Numbered from the stretch's first letter, positions 19,001 through 27,245 are shown. The stretch: DNA of 64,000 nucleotides from Flavobacterium sp. (GCA_014379405.1 JACMLU010000027.1:62001-126000); one strand, 5' to 3'. Made by a program: numbers and translations. The notes: generated from the sequence alone by a model not told the origin.

Positions 19001-19155
19001 AGATGCCCTTTGTCCCTGACCCCCGTTATATGGATGCTAAGGATCAATACAAAACCCAACAACAAATCAAGGAAGATGTGAGCAGCACCCATCGGGCACC
19101 CTATCCACAAGAACACGAAATTAACTTGCCCAGACAGAAAATGATATCCAGTTAA
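16099..19155 (+). CDS. dnaE: DNA polymerase III alpha-type protein, probably error-prone DnaE2/ImuC-like
   Basis: 1018 aa, shorter than replicative DnaE (~1150 aa or more; Bacteroidota replicative DnaE is longer still). It begins with a PHP domain (NCHSFHSLRYG; ALTDINTVTGIYDF) and continues with the C-family polymerase core, whose aspartates lie in PPDFDIDW (D345-D349). HIGRGSGANSIIAYCLGI, IIRPGVAKSGMM and the thumb/fingers boxes follow, with an OB-fold near residues 880-960. The place behind a repressor-controlled dinB and ahead of a nuclease matches damage-inducible mutagenesis cassettes (imuA-imuB-dnaE2 in other phyla), but no imuA is present. This is therefore an accessory polymerase, not the replicase. 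Confidence 0.9.
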   Translation: MYLNCHSFHSLRYGTIPLNDLISQAAACGVKAMALTDINTVTGIYDFIKGCDTVGIKPLVGIEFHSENTMRYIGLAKNAKGLAAMNRFLTAYNFSGEPLPIVAPELDSVFIIYTLENAPETLRNNEFIGIRPEEVSKLFSETLKSKISKMVVWQPVTFRTKKEFNLHKILRAIDANIILSKLTEADYCKTSEVLKPLETLLAYYAEYPEIISNTEQLIQECNFEFDFQTPKNKKFYTNNRQSDIALLTSLAHQGMLWRYGKKNNQAKARVEKELKVIDQLEFSGYFLITWDIIRYSNSRGFMHIGRGSGANSIIAYCLGITDICPIELDLYFERFLNENRKSPPDFDIDWSWKERDAILEYIFNRYGKEHVAFCGTNVEFKYRSIFREVGKVFGLPKEELDQLAKNPMKLHDTNSIVKFVQEYGMMLEKYPNQRSMHSCGILISEEPITNYTPLEMPPKGFPIVLFDMHVAEDIGFEKFDILSQRGIGHIDDSVKLIEKNRGIRVNIRDTAISKNEALANSYLAQGKTIGCFYIESPAMRGLLRRLKCDNYKTLVAASSIIRPGVAKSGMMKEYIFRHNNPSQFEYFHDVFKEQLGETYGIMVYQEDVIKIALHYGGLPATDGDILRRAMSGKGRSFEALRKVKEHFFASCVQQGHPLALSEEIYRQIESFAGYSFCKAHSASYAVESYQSLYLKVYYPIEFMVAVINNQGGFYRTEVYVHEARMAGATIHNPCVNNSNYETTLYGTDVYLGFMHLLSLDSKMALFMESDRDKNGPFSSLEDFINRIPMGIEGIKTLIFIGAFRFTGKTKNQLLVIASLLLNNLKPENKNLMLLQEPVKEFKLPNLERSIREDAFDEIELLSFPVSCTVFDLLQTKYRGDVMAKDLLLHHKKQVKMLAYLISRKQVPTQRGTMYFGTWIDYEGTYFDTVHFPDNLQHYPFLGGGCYLLLGTVEVDYHFPTLTISKMAKMPFVPDPRYMDAKDQYKTQQQIKEDVSSTHRAPYPQEHEINLPRQKMISS

Positions 19156-19247
19156 AAAGGGCAATCAAGCATTTTAGTTCAGGAAACAAGAGCACCCTAA
19201 CAAACTTCTAGGACAAGAAAAACAAAACAATTCACGTTATACAACAG

Positions 19248-20621
19248 ATGAAAAATCAGGAATACGCAATAGTAGATATTGAGACCACGGGCGGTAATGC
19301 CGGTGGCAGTCGCATTACGGAAATTGCAATTATTATCCACAATGGGACAAAGGTAATCGACCGTTGGGAAACCCTCGTCAACCCCCAAAAAGAAATACCA
19401 CCCGCCATTTTTGCCCTAACCGGCATCAACAATGAAATGGTGCGTAATGCTCCTATTTTTGATGACATTTCAGAAAAAGTGTTGGAAATGTTAAACGACC
19501 GCATCTTCGTCGCCCACAATGTCAATTTCGATTATTCCTTTATTCGCCACCAACTCGAAGAAAGCGGATTCAAGTGGACAGCACAAAAACTCTGCACCGT
19601 CCGTGCAGCAAGAAAGATCAAATCGGGATTGCGTTCCTACAGTCTGGGAAAATTGTGCCATTCTTTGGACATCCCACTGACAAACCAACACCGTGCAGGA
19701 GGGGATGCGGATGCTACAGCAGTATTGTTTTCCCTTTTGCTGGAATGCGACCTCGCGGGCGAAATCGAAAAAATGATAAAAAAATCCTCCCAAGACCAAC
19801 GCTTGCCGCCTAACCTACCGCCTGCTGACTTTCAGAATTTACCGGATAAACCCGGAGTATATTATTTTCACGATCAAACCAGAAAAGTAATTTATGTGGG
19901 TAAGGCAATCAATTTGAAAAAACGGGTAGCGACCCATTTCAGCGGCCATAATGTCAACCAACAAAGGCAAAACTTCCTGCGTGACATTCACGGCATTACC
20001 TTTGAAGTTTGCGCTACCGAATTGATGGCGCTTCTCTTGGAGTGTGCCGAAATCAAAAAGTTATGGCCAGCCTACAACAGGGCGCTAAAGCGTTTTGACC
20101 CCAAGTACGGATTGTATGAATACGAAGCCCGCAGCGGATACCGCTACTTGGCAGTTGGAAAGCTGGCCAAATTTCAGTCCTGCACCGAGTCTTTCAATAG
20201 TCTATATCAAGGCATAAATGTGCTACAAAACCTGGCCCAACAATTTGGCATCGACCACCGATTCTGTAAATACGGCATAGAAGGTCACGGAGAGTTTCTC
20301 CCAACTGCCGATGCAACCAATCTACCCGAAGTAGAACAACACAACCAACAAGTCCAAGACGCCATCGATTTTCTAGTAAAACAACGGTCAACCTTTGCCA
20401 TTCTCGACAAAGGCAGATCACCCGAAGAACGCAGCTGCATCTGGGTCGAAAAGGGTCATTTCTATGGTATGGGATACATCCCTTCCGACATTGGTTTTAC
20501 AGATCCTTCAGAAATAAAAGACTATGTCACCCCATATAAAAGCAATCATTACAGCTTGCAATTAATCCTAACCTACGCCGAGAATCATCCATCCAAAGTC
20601 CATTTTAAACAAACACCCTAA
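19248..20621 (+). CDS. DEDD exonuclease fused to GIY-YIG endonuclease (UvrC N-terminal-like)
   Basis: 457 aa. Residues ~5-170 are a DnaQ-type 3'-5' exonuclease with all catalytic positions: DIETTGG (D-x-E), HNVNFDYSF (Exo II Asp) and HRAGGDADAT (Exo III His and Asp). Residues ~195-275 are a GIY-YIG nuclease (GVYYFHDQTRKVIYVGKAINLKKRV) as in the N-terminal half of UvrC. The C-terminus (~180 aa) is unassigned and has no UvrC RNase H domain. It lies 92 bases after the dnaE-type gene and could supply proofreading or incision to the mutagenesis module. A paralogue at 37673 has lost the exonuclease site. Confidence 0.9.
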   Translation: MKNQEYAIVDIETTGGNAGGSRITEIAIIIHNGTKVIDRWETLVNPQKEIPPAIFALTGINNEMVRNAPIFDDISEKVLEMLNDRIFVAHNVNFDYSFIRHQLEESGFKWTAQKLCTVRAARKIKSGLRSYSLGKLCHSLDIPLTNQHRAGGDADATAVLFSLLLECDLAGEIEKMIKKSSQDQRLPPNLPPADFQNLPDKPGVYYFHDQTRKVIYVGKAINLKKRVATHFSGHNVNQQRQNFLRDIHGITFEVCATELMALLLECAEIKKLWPAYNRALKRFDPKYGLYEYEARSGYRYLAVGKLAKFQSCTESFNSLYQGINVLQNLAQQFGIDHRFCKYGIEGHGEFLPTADATNLPEVEQHNQQVQDAIDFLVKQRSTFAILDKGRSPEERSCIWVEKGHFYGMGYIPSDIGFTDPSEIKDYVTPYKSNHYSLQLILTYAENHPSKVHFKQTP

Positions 20622-20912
20622 AAAGAAAAATACTTTTCAGCGACTCGCAAAAATTTACGTAGCGAAAGCAGTACGCGGTATTGCATTCCGTACCCTATCC
20701 TTCACCACAAAAAACTAAGAAATAATCACCAACCTTATGTAAAAGTGTACTAAAAGTTCTATATATTTGATAACTAATAAACAAATGATATAAATACTAC
20801 TAATAGCGAAAATCTACCCTTAATTGGATGTATCACATCACTTTTTTTTTGTAGCGAGTATATTAAAGTTAGCAGTCATTGCAAAAAAAACAGGATAATT
20901 CAATAGCTATTT
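20622..20912. other. Spacer with dispersed repeat and diverged E element
   Basis: Includes GCGGTATTGCATTCCGTACC (20675-20695, dispersed repeat) and 20758-20884, a diverged copy of the E element at 23768 and 24899. That copy has a TATATTTG box at 20762-20769 and ends in GTTAGCAGTCATTGC before the gene at 20913. Confidence 0.6.
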
Positions 20913-21512
20913 ATGGAGGAAATAAAAATAATATTACCAGTTTTTGCCATTATATTATCAATAATTGCTCTTTACTTAAACAAGAGAAATATTAAAAGGC
21001 AATTAAGAATCGGTAAGCTTGAAGAAATACTTGAAAACGTTTTATATCTTTCTAATTTTTATACACAACTTCTAATTTTATCCACAGACTTAAAAGATAT
21101 TAATGAAAAAAAGTTGAACAATGAAAACGTTGAAATTAATGAAAAACAATTTAGAGAAGAAATTGAGAGATTTAAAAACGTTATAGATAAAAATAAAATT
21201 CAACAAGTTGTTTCAAGAACAAGTGTATTAACAAATGCATACTTGCCAAATGGATCTCTTAAAAATAGAATTTTAACATTCAACCATCTGCTGAGTATTA
21301 TGTTTGGAAGCGTAATGTCTGAAGCCTATTATATTTTAGAGCAGAATTATAAAGAAGGAATTCCACGCAGAAAAAAAATAGGCGAATTTATTATAAAAAT
21401 AGAAAATGATTTAATTAAAGAAATGAATCTTGGCTTTAGTAGTTTAAAAAATGAAAGCTTTAAAAAATACCGTGAAGATATTTTTAAAAAAGAGATGGGA
21501 TTAATTGAATAA
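20913..21512 (+). CDS. Hypothetical membrane-anchored protein (cassette gene)
   Basis: 199 aa, one N-terminal membrane helix (IKIILPVFAIILSIIALYL) followed by a basic stretch and then helical, probably cytosolic coiled coils. No family recognised. AT-rich coding with many ATA/AAA codons, unlike the DNA-repair genes before it. Flanked by spacers of the cassette type (E-like element before, CAATTGGCTTAATGGAAAG-type spacer after). It could be an effector anchored at the membrane, but nothing in the sequence proves a function. Confidence 0.7.
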   Translation: MEEIKIILPVFAIILSIIALYLNKRNIKRQLRIGKLEEILENVLYLSNFYTQLLILSTDLKDINEKKLNNENVEINEKQFREEIERFKNVIDKNKIQQVVSRTSVLTNAYLPNGSLKNRILTFNHLLSIMFGSVMSEAYYILEQNYKEGIPRRKKIGEFIIKIENDLIKEMNLGFSSLKNESFKKYREDIFKKEMGLIE

Positions 21513-21524
21513 GCTACGACTGAA

Positions 21525-21600
21525 AACTGCTAATACTATGGATTTTGGCAATTGGCTTAATGGAAAGTTGGTTTTGTATTTGGGAAGATTTGCTTCGCCT
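21525..21600. repeat. Cassette spacer S1
   Basis: Contains GGCAATTGGCTTAATGGAAA followed by TTGGTTTTGTATTTGGGAAG. The same text recurs after 27098 and, diverged, after 22473 and 23441. Confidence 0.75.
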
Positions 21601-21696
21601 GTTCGCTATAGCTCGGGTGGCACATCCAAAAATAGAGCTAAATTTAGTCATAAACTGTCATAAGTGCGAAAACTTTGTGCGTAAAATTAACAAAAA

Positions 21697-22473
21697 ATGA
21701 CAAAAATAGACTCAAATTTTAAATATCTAAGGGTCAAACTCCGGCAATTTGGTGTTGAAATTAGTGACGATGTTTTTAAACGTTATCATCCAGCAACTAT
21801 AATAATTAAAAAAGAAATATGTGTCTTTTGTAATTCAACTGACCAAATTACTAAAGAGCACGTTTTACCTAAGTGGATATTTGAGAAAAATACAGAAACC
21901 ACTTTAATTTCAAGCGTAAATAAACAAACACAAACATATAATAAAGCAGTAATTCCAACTTGCGCTTTTTGTAATAATTCTATACTTGCCCAAATTGAAA
22001 ATCACATTATAAAAGTAATTCAAAGATTAGAAACTTGTAAAACATATGACGATATAGATTTAAAAAATGTTATACGTTGGCTAGAAGTACTGGATTATAA
22101 ATTACAAGTCTTTGATTGTCGTAGAAAATATATTAAATATGGAGAATCTGAATATTGCAGTGATTGGGGAATCATTCCAATTTCTATGATGAGACATTTT
22201 ATCGATATGAATCCGTTTTTAGCATATGATTTTCTTAGAAAATCACAACGTAGAATAACTGTTAAAGCAAAAACTATAGAAAACAATTCATTAATAATAT
22301 TTGATACCGCTTCTCCTCACTTTAATTTTTTTACGCAACCAAATGAATATATATTTATTAGTTTTCCTATGAACAAAATAGCAATTTTTCTATTTCTTAA
22401 AAAAAAATTTAGTAATAGTAAGGAAGCAACAGATGAAGCATATTATATAATGAAAAATGTATTTGCAACATAA
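21697..22473 (+). CDS. HNH-family endonuclease-like protein (cassette gene)
   Basis: 258 aa. An HNH/treble-clef site is visible: C42-x2-C45 (CVFCN), EHVLPKW with H55, and the second pair C89-x2-C92 (CAFCNN). The long C-terminal part (residues 100-258) is unassigned. HNH proteins of this EHVLPKW type are frequent in accessory regions and are often linked to defence or unknown nuclease functions. Single gene between two cassette-type spacers, on the same strand as its neighbours. Confidence 0.8.
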   Translation: MTKIDSNFKYLRVKLRQFGVEISDDVFKRYHPATIIIKKEICVFCNSTDQITKEHVLPKWIFEKNTETTLISSVNKQTQTYNKAVIPTCAFCNNSILAQIENHIIKVIQRLETCKTYDDIDLKNVIRWLEVLDYKLQVFDCRRKYIKYGESEYCSDWGIIPISMMRHFIDMNPFLAYDFLRKSQRRITVKAKTIENNSLIIFDTASPHFNFFTQPNEYIFISFPMNKIAIFLFLKKKFSNSKEATDEAYYIMKNVFAT

Positions 22474-22484
22474 TCTACACACAA

Positions 22485-22575
22485 CAACTTACAACGGATT
22501 TGGGAAATTGACTTACTGGAAAGTTGTTTTTTTAACTGAGATGAATTGGCAAATCCGAAGACAAGCCTTAATTTA
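22485..22575. repeat. Cassette spacer S2 (diverged)
   Basis: ACAACGGATTTGGGAAATTG-ACTTACTGGAAAGTTG, a mutated copy of the S1/S5 text, starting 12 bases after the HNH stop codon. Confidence 0.6.
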
Positions 22576-22628
22576 GTACCAAACCCGCTGTAATAAAGGA
22601 ACGTAGGCAGCAATTATAAATCCCGTAA

Positions 22629-23441
22629 ATGGAAAAACTCTTTACAAAAGAAGAATTACTCTTAATTGAAAATGAGGCAAATTCAAATTTGGAATATTAT
22701 CTTGATGCTCATGTACTAGATGGAAATGCTACTGAAATTTCCATAAAAACAATTTCGAAAAAAAACCAACTTATTTTCGTTGAAGGAAATCAATATACAG
22801 GATTTGAGCATTTTAATGATCGACATAGTTTTCTATCGTTCAAAAATTACTGGATTAATAATGATGGAAATATAAAGTTAGATAATCCAAGTAAGTTTAA
22901 TCCTCGTACTGTTCCAATTATGGATTATATCAAAATTGCAGACACAATATTTTGTAAGGAAAATAAAAACATTACAAAAAATAATAGACCTGAATTTTTT
23001 GATAAATTCACTGGTGTTTTAGGTTCGGATTTAAAAGAAAAATATCATTTAATAACATATAAAGACACTAAAATAGTTCATACGCTCTTTCCAGATAAGA
23101 AAACTCATAATAGTAAGCGCAAGTGCCAATTCGGAAAAGGTATAAGCAAAATCATAACGAAATTTCCCGAAGGTTACAATGATCTATTTATGCCTTACGA
23201 AAATAGTGAAGGTAAAACAGCATATTCGATTTTATACAGAAAATACTATTTAGAAAAAATCGAACGGTTATTCATTCAAAAGCATGATAGCGAAGGAAAT
23301 CCAACAGAACAATTTTTATTAGGATATAGAAATATTGAAATGCATGAAAAGTTTGAGCGTGAAGATATGAACAGAATACAAATTTCAGATTTAACCGAAT
23401 TCGAAAAAATTATTACCAAAATCGACGAAAGAAGTAAATAA
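22629..23441 (+). CDS. Hypothetical protein (cassette gene)
   Basis: 270 aa, soluble, no signal peptide. Charged and aromatic throughout with a mixed fold; I recognise no motif. It follows the same pattern as its neighbours: plus strand, AT-rich, one gene per spacer. The next spacer begins 14 bases after the stop with TAACAGC. Confidence 0.65.
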   Translation: MEKLFTKEELLLIENEANSNLEYYLDAHVLDGNATEISIKTISKKNQLIFVEGNQYTGFEHFNDRHSFLSFKNYWINNDGNIKLDNPSKFNPRTVPIMDYIKIADTIFCKENKNITKNNRPEFFDKFTGVLGSDLKEKYHLITYKDTKIVHTLFPDKKTHNSKRKCQFGKGISKIITKFPEGYNDLFMPYENSEGKTAYSILYRKYYLEKIERLFIQKHDSEGNPTEQFLLGYRNIEMHEKFEREDMNRIQISDLTEFEKIITKIDERSK

Positions 23442-24065
23442 GAATAACTACTACTAACAGCTACAAAAATGAATTTAGGCAATGGGATTAAAAGGAAGTT
23501 GGTTTTGTATTTATAAGATTTAGCAAACCAAGGTCGCAGATAGCAGATATATATTAGAGTACAATAGTGCGGATTTAAGCCACAACAATAAGCCATAAAG
23601 TCAACACACAAAACAACATCCATCGTAAATTCCCTTCCTCTGGAGAGCCTGTCCCAAACAATTCGGAAGGTGCCCGCAGAGCGGGGTGGTTCCTTCTCCA
23701 AAACCCCTTTCCCCCACTCCCCAATCCTTCCCAATCCTTCCCACAACTACCTGAAACTAGAAAAATCACAAAAAAAAACAGCCTTTACGGTTTCCCGTAA
23801 AATCCCTGACTCAAAAGGACTTACTTTTGAAAATAGATATAAAAACTATATTTTTTTTATCAGTGTTTTCGGTATTAATTTATATATTTGAGGAAATAAC
23901 AAATGCTACAAAATAGCAAAAATCTATCGAATTTTGGGCGCATAGTCACTACGAAGTAGCGAGTATCTACAAGTTAGCTGAATTTTGCCACTCTGACCCT
24001 AAAAGTAAAAAAGATAGAAAAGAATAATAAAAAAATTAATTAAGATTAACCAAACAAAATTTTAA
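23442..24065. other. Long spacer: TAACAGC box, REP-like element and E element
   Basis: In order: TAACAGC at 23455-23461 and spacer S3; a family-1 REP-like element (23631-23692); then the E1 element (23768-23990) with a TATATTTG box (23883-23890), ending GTTAGCTGAATTTTGCC. ORFs here (23276, 23575, 23670) are repeat-derived. Confidence 0.7.
23768..23990. repeat. E1 element, first copy of a ~215 bp direct repeat
   Basis: Starts in an A run before CCTTTACGGTTTCCC, carries TATATTTGAGGAAATAACAA, and ends near GTTAGCTG. The second copy is E2 (24899-25114), with most positions identical by eye. Confidence 0.85.
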
Positions 24066-24332
24066 ATGGACAGTTTTGAAGAGTATCAAGAAAACTATAA
24101 TCTAGCAGTAAATAAACTAAATGAAGCAATAAATAAATTAGCTGAAAGCATATCATCAAAAATTAGAATTGAAAAAGATAAGAAAGAAAGAGTAACTATT
24201 TTAAAAGATCTTCAAAAAGTTCCTTCAATACAGGTTTTGAAGAAGGTTAATGCAATCGCAATCGAAAATGAAGATTATGAAACTTGTGATGCAATTAAAG
24301 AATTTTGTAAATACAAAGGTATAGTTCTTTAA
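24066..24332 (+). CDS. Small hypothetical protein (cassette gene)
   Basis: 88 aa, strongly helical: NLAVNKLNEAINKLAESISSK, then an acidic/basic stretch and a C-terminal DYETCDAIKEFCKYKGI that recalls UvrB/UvrC-motif-like helical hairpins (the short ExYExAxxIR type). First gene between the two E elements. Its start follows E1 by 75 bases, so E1 probably supplies its promoter. Function unknown. Confidence 0.65.
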   Translation: MDSFEEYQENYNLAVNKLNEAINKLAESISSKIRIEKDKKERVTILKDLQKVPSIQVLKKVNAIAIENEDYETCDAIKEFCKYKGIVL

Positions 24333-24335
24333 AAT

Positions 24336-24494
24336 ATGGTTACTTACAAAGATGCATTAGCTGAATATGAGTCTGAAGATGATAATGGAAAACATCGCTT
24401 AATTTACTCATATTTTGGACTTTCAATCTATTTTAGTTAAGTTTTAGAAGAAATTTTTTCCATAATGCTATGGACTGACAAGAATATACAATGA
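24336..24494 (+). pseudogene. Truncated gene with in-frame stop
   Basis: ATG 24336 reads 34 codons (MVTYKDALAEYESEDDNG...) to TAA 24438-24440. The same frame continues sensibly after the stop (VLEEIFSIMLWTDKN) to TGA 24492. One change, such as CAA to TAA, would explain this, and the 3' part of the gene appears lost. The frame begins 4 bases after the preceding stop, as in an operon. Confidence 0.5.
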
Positions 24495-24564
24495 AAAATG
24501 TCATATAAGATTACATTACTTAATGCATTTAAGTCCAAATAAACCACAATAAATTAAAGAAAAT

Positions 24565-24834
24565 ATGAGCTTAGAAGTAATAAAAAAAGAAATTCAAATA
24601 ATAGAATCTTATCTAACAGAAGAAGAGTTAAATAAAGATTTAATAGAAGTGCAAAATGATGAATTGATTAAGTATCTTGAAACTATAGGTGCTAGAGAAA
24701 TTCAATATAAAACTGGAAATCAACCTCAATTTGGTAAGTTTACAGAATTAGGTGGTGTCACTAATTTGTGGTATAAAGACGATAATGATATTTGGCTTAT
24801 TAAAAATTACGAAATAAAGCGATTTTTTAAATAA
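24565..24834 (+). CDS. Small hypothetical protein (cassette gene)
   Basis: 89 aa. N-terminal helix (EVIKKEIQIIESYLTEEELNKDL), then a beta-rich half with GNQPQFGKFTELGGVTNLWYKDDND. Soluble, no known family. Third coding unit between the E1 and E2 direct repeats. It is followed 11 bases later by a hairpin (24846-24870, ACAACAGCCGTAGCTGTTGT). Confidence 0.6.
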   Translation: MSLEVIKKEIQIIESYLTEEELNKDLIEVQNDELIKYLETIGAREIQYKTGNQPQFGKFTELGGVTNLWYKDDNDIWLIKNYEIKRFFK

Positions 24835-24845
24835 AACTACGCACA

Positions 24846-24870
24846 ACAGCCGTAGCTGTTGTGCAACCTC
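24846..24870. terminator. Hairpin after the small cassette gene
   Basis: GCACAACAGCCGTAGCTGTTGTGC: ten bases pair perfectly around a 4-base loop. There is no long T run, so it may be a recombination-site stem rather than a terminator. Confidence 0.5.
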
Positions 24871-24898
24871 ATTCAAAAACTAAACTTTCAAAATAAGC

Positions 24899-25114
24899 AC
24901 AAAAAAACCACCCTTTACGGTTTCCCCTAACATCCCTGAACCAAAAGAAGTTACTTTTGAAAATAGAAATAAAACAATATATTTTTTATCAGTGTTTTCC
25001 TTATTAATTCATATATTTGAGGAAATAACAAATGCTGAAAAATAGAGACAATCTACCCTATTATTGGTATAGGCGCTACGAAGAAGCGACTATACGTTAG
25101 TTAGTGGCAATACA
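24899..25114. repeat. E2 element, second copy of the direct repeat
   Basis: Near-copy of E1, with TATATTTG at 25012-25019 and an end reading ACGTTAGTTAGTGGCAATAC. Together with E1 it flanks a three-unit segment of about 0.9 kb. Confidence 0.85.
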
Positions 25115-25135
25115 ACGAGACCTCACACATAAACA

Positions 25136-26032
25136 ATGAGCGATAGTAAAAAAGATAAAGATTTTAGAAAACTTTCTATTGACACCTTCTTCAATTTTGA
25201 AGCAGATGGAATAGATATTGCCCAAAATCAAGTAAAACTCATTCACAATTCAGGCGACATTCCTTCTTCAGGAAGTCAATTAGAAGTGGCGATACGTAAT
25301 TTTTTCAAAAGAAAATTACCTGTAAAATATTATATTAGTAACGGGCATATTATTGACACGACACTTTCTACAAGTCCACAGTTAGACTTAATTATTGCAG
25401 ATAATTTCAGAACACCAATTTTATATAAAACATTTGACGATACTGAATATTTAACATATGAATCAATATATTCTTATGCAGAAATAAAGTCAAGTTGGAA
25501 CAAAAAATATATTGATGACTTTGTTACCACAAAAGAAAGAATCTACAAGTTTTTAGTTCGGGAAAACATTAGTCCAAACTTTTTAGATGCAGGTGGTAAA
25601 GGAATAATGCTAAATGTTCCGACAACAAGCAATGAATATAAAAATCCTTTGTTTTCATTTATGTTCATTGGTGACAGTTCAGCATTCTCTTTTGAACACA
25701 TTAAAGAGTACTATCAAAATACTAATTGGAAATTTTTGCCGAATATTATTTGCCTATATGATAAAGGATTAATTGTAAATATCAATAAATCTGAATTAGA
25801 AAATAAAATTTTCAAAATAAATCTATATCCTGAGTTTCTGTCAAATAATCAAGGAGACAGTGTATGGATACTTTTAAAAATTGACAAAAAAAGAAGCACT
25901 TTAGGAACTTTATATTATATGGTATTAGAACATTTAAATACGTGTGTTTTAGGCAGTCCAAATATGTTAGAGTATATGCAGAAAATATTTGAAATTAATC
26001 CTGATAACATTGACTTTATAAATGAATTTTAA
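25136..26032 (+). CDS. DUF6602-like protein, probable PD-(D/E)XK nuclease
   Basis: 298 aa. Residues 40-120 carry a restriction-endonuclease-like core: E50 in GSQLEVAIRNFF, D84 in SPQLDLIIAD and the E116-x-K118 pair in YAEIKSS, in the order expected for the PD-(D/E)XK superfamily. The pattern fits the DUF6602 family of accessory-region proteins. The C-terminal half is unassigned. The NdpA-like gene overlaps or follows by one base, so they are translationally coupled. This suggests a two-protein nuclease system, possibly antiphage. No toxin-immunity pair or methylase is nearby. Confidence 0.8.
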   Translation: MSDSKKDKDFRKLSIDTFFNFEADGIDIAQNQVKLIHNSGDIPSSGSQLEVAIRNFFKRKLPVKYYISNGHIIDTTLSTSPQLDLIIADNFRTPILYKTFDDTEYLTYESIYSYAEIKSSWNKKYIDDFVTTKERIYKFLVRENISPNFLDAGGKGIMLNVPTTSNEYKNPLFSFMFIGDSSAFSFEHIKEYYQNTNWKFLPNIICLYDKGLIVNINKSELENKIFKINLYPEFLSNNQGDSVWILLKIDKKRSTLGTLYYMVLEHLNTCVLGSPNMLEYMQKIFEINPDNIDFINEF

Positions 26033-26033
26033 T

Positions 26034-27098
26034 ATGATAAATATAGACGAACTCGAAATAAATAGAATTGTAATCCACCGTGTACATAAAAAAGTTGACG
26101 GAGATGAGTTTGGTTTTGCAGAATATTCAGAAAACCTTTTTTCATTTGGTATATTAGAATTAGAAACTCTAAAAAGAAGAATTGGTACTTCCTTCTCAAA
26201 ATCAAAAAGATTTTTTAAACTCGAAATAGCCAAAACAGAAGACAATTCTTTCTTTGGTTATTCAAGGACAGTGAAAAATTCAAACAATGATGAGTTTTTA
26301 GAAAAGTCGAAGAGCATTTCTGATTTATTGGCTATGAGCCATAATAAAAGAACTATTCCAGCTGGTTTGCTATTAATACTTGATGGCTACATTTCAAGTA
26401 AACATTTTGTACTTGTAATAAAAGCAGAATTACAAGAAGCCTTTACTATTAAGGAGCTTAACAGTCAGAAACTTGTTGAACTTGTAAATGACTTATTTCT
26501 TTCACCTGCAAAAGACTTTTATAAAATAGGATTTATTATTGAAGACAGTAACAATCTTTCTCAACCGAATGATATCTATTCTTGCTATATGTATGATGAC
26601 AATTTCAGTAGCGGTAAAAGAGATTTAGCAGAATATTTTTATAATGACTTTTTGGGATTTCAAACTAACAGAAACGACAAATTAATAACAAAGAATTTTA
26701 GAGAAGATTTATTCAAGTTTATAGAAACCAATGTTGTCTCATTTGATGATAAACGTGGTCTAAAAAGTGCAGTTAATACTCTATACAGGGAAAACACAAC
26801 AGGTATAATAAATCCACAAGAATTTGCAGAGACACACTTTCCAGAAGACTTGTTGAGAATATTTGGAAGTGAGGTTGGTTCTAATTATCCAAATTCATTT
26901 ACAAAAGATTTGGCATTAGTTGACAGAAACCTAAATAGAGGACAAATAAAATTAGTTGATGATTTAACAATTGCAGGTCCACAAAATTCGATAGACAACG
27001 TTTCAATTTCAAATGGACAAAATTTTGACATTGAACGTTTGAGGATGCAAATAGAAAATGGAGAAATTAGACAAGTTGTAACAATAAAAGCCGAATAA
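26034..27098 (+). CDS. NdpA/YejK-like nucleoid-associated protein
   Basis: 354 aa from ATG 26034; the track start at 26022 overlaps the previous gene by 11 bases and is also possible. N-terminal MINIDELEINRIVIHRVHKK and the central DGYISSKHFVLVIKAEL stretch match the 37-kDa nucleoid-associated protein family (NdpA). Canonical YejK is chromosomal and stands alone. Here it is coupled to a nuclease-like gene inside a cassette array, which points to a role in sensing or holding DNA for the nuclease; that is inference. Confidence 0.82.
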   Translation: MINIDELEINRIVIHRVHKKVDGDEFGFAEYSENLFSFGILELETLKRRIGTSFSKSKRFFKLEIAKTEDNSFFGYSRTVKNSNNDEFLEKSKSISDLLAMSHNKRTIPAGLLLILDGYISSKHFVLVIKAELQEAFTIKELNSQKLVELVNDLFLSPAKDFYKIGFIIEDSNNLSQPNDIYSCYMYDDNFSSGKRDLAEYFYNDFLGFQTNRNDKLITKNFREDLFKFIETNVVSFDDKRGLKSAVNTLYRENTTGIINPQEFAETHFPEDLLRIFGSEVGSNYPNSFTKDLALVDRNLNRGQIKLVDDLTIAGPQNSIDNVSISNGQNFDIERLRMQIENGEIRQVVTIKAE

Positions 27099-27112
27099 AA
27101 ATGTACTGCCAC

Positions 27113-27245
27113 TAACAGCTACAACCGATTTGGGCAATTGGCTTAATGGAAAGTTAGTTTTGTATTTGGAAAATTTGTGTTTAACCGCAAAATCTCGCAT
27201 CTTTATTCCCCCACCTCGCCAAGCGCCAGAAAGTTATAGTCAAGT
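27113..27245. repeat. Cassette spacer S5 with TAACAGC box
   Basis: TAACAGC at 27113-27119, 15 bases past the NdpA stop, followed by the best copy of the GGCAATTGGCTTAATGGAAA text and ending near AAAGTTATAG. Confidence 0.75.

Noticed and set aside
23276-23769. ORFs of 156 aa and 64 aa on the minus strand
   Set aside because: They overlap the end of 22629 and run through the spacer and the REP-like element; their sequence is repeat-derived.
24846-24870. Hairpin as a certain terminator
   Set aside because: It has a perfect stem but no T run; it may be part of a recombination site, so the terminator label is kept at low confidence.
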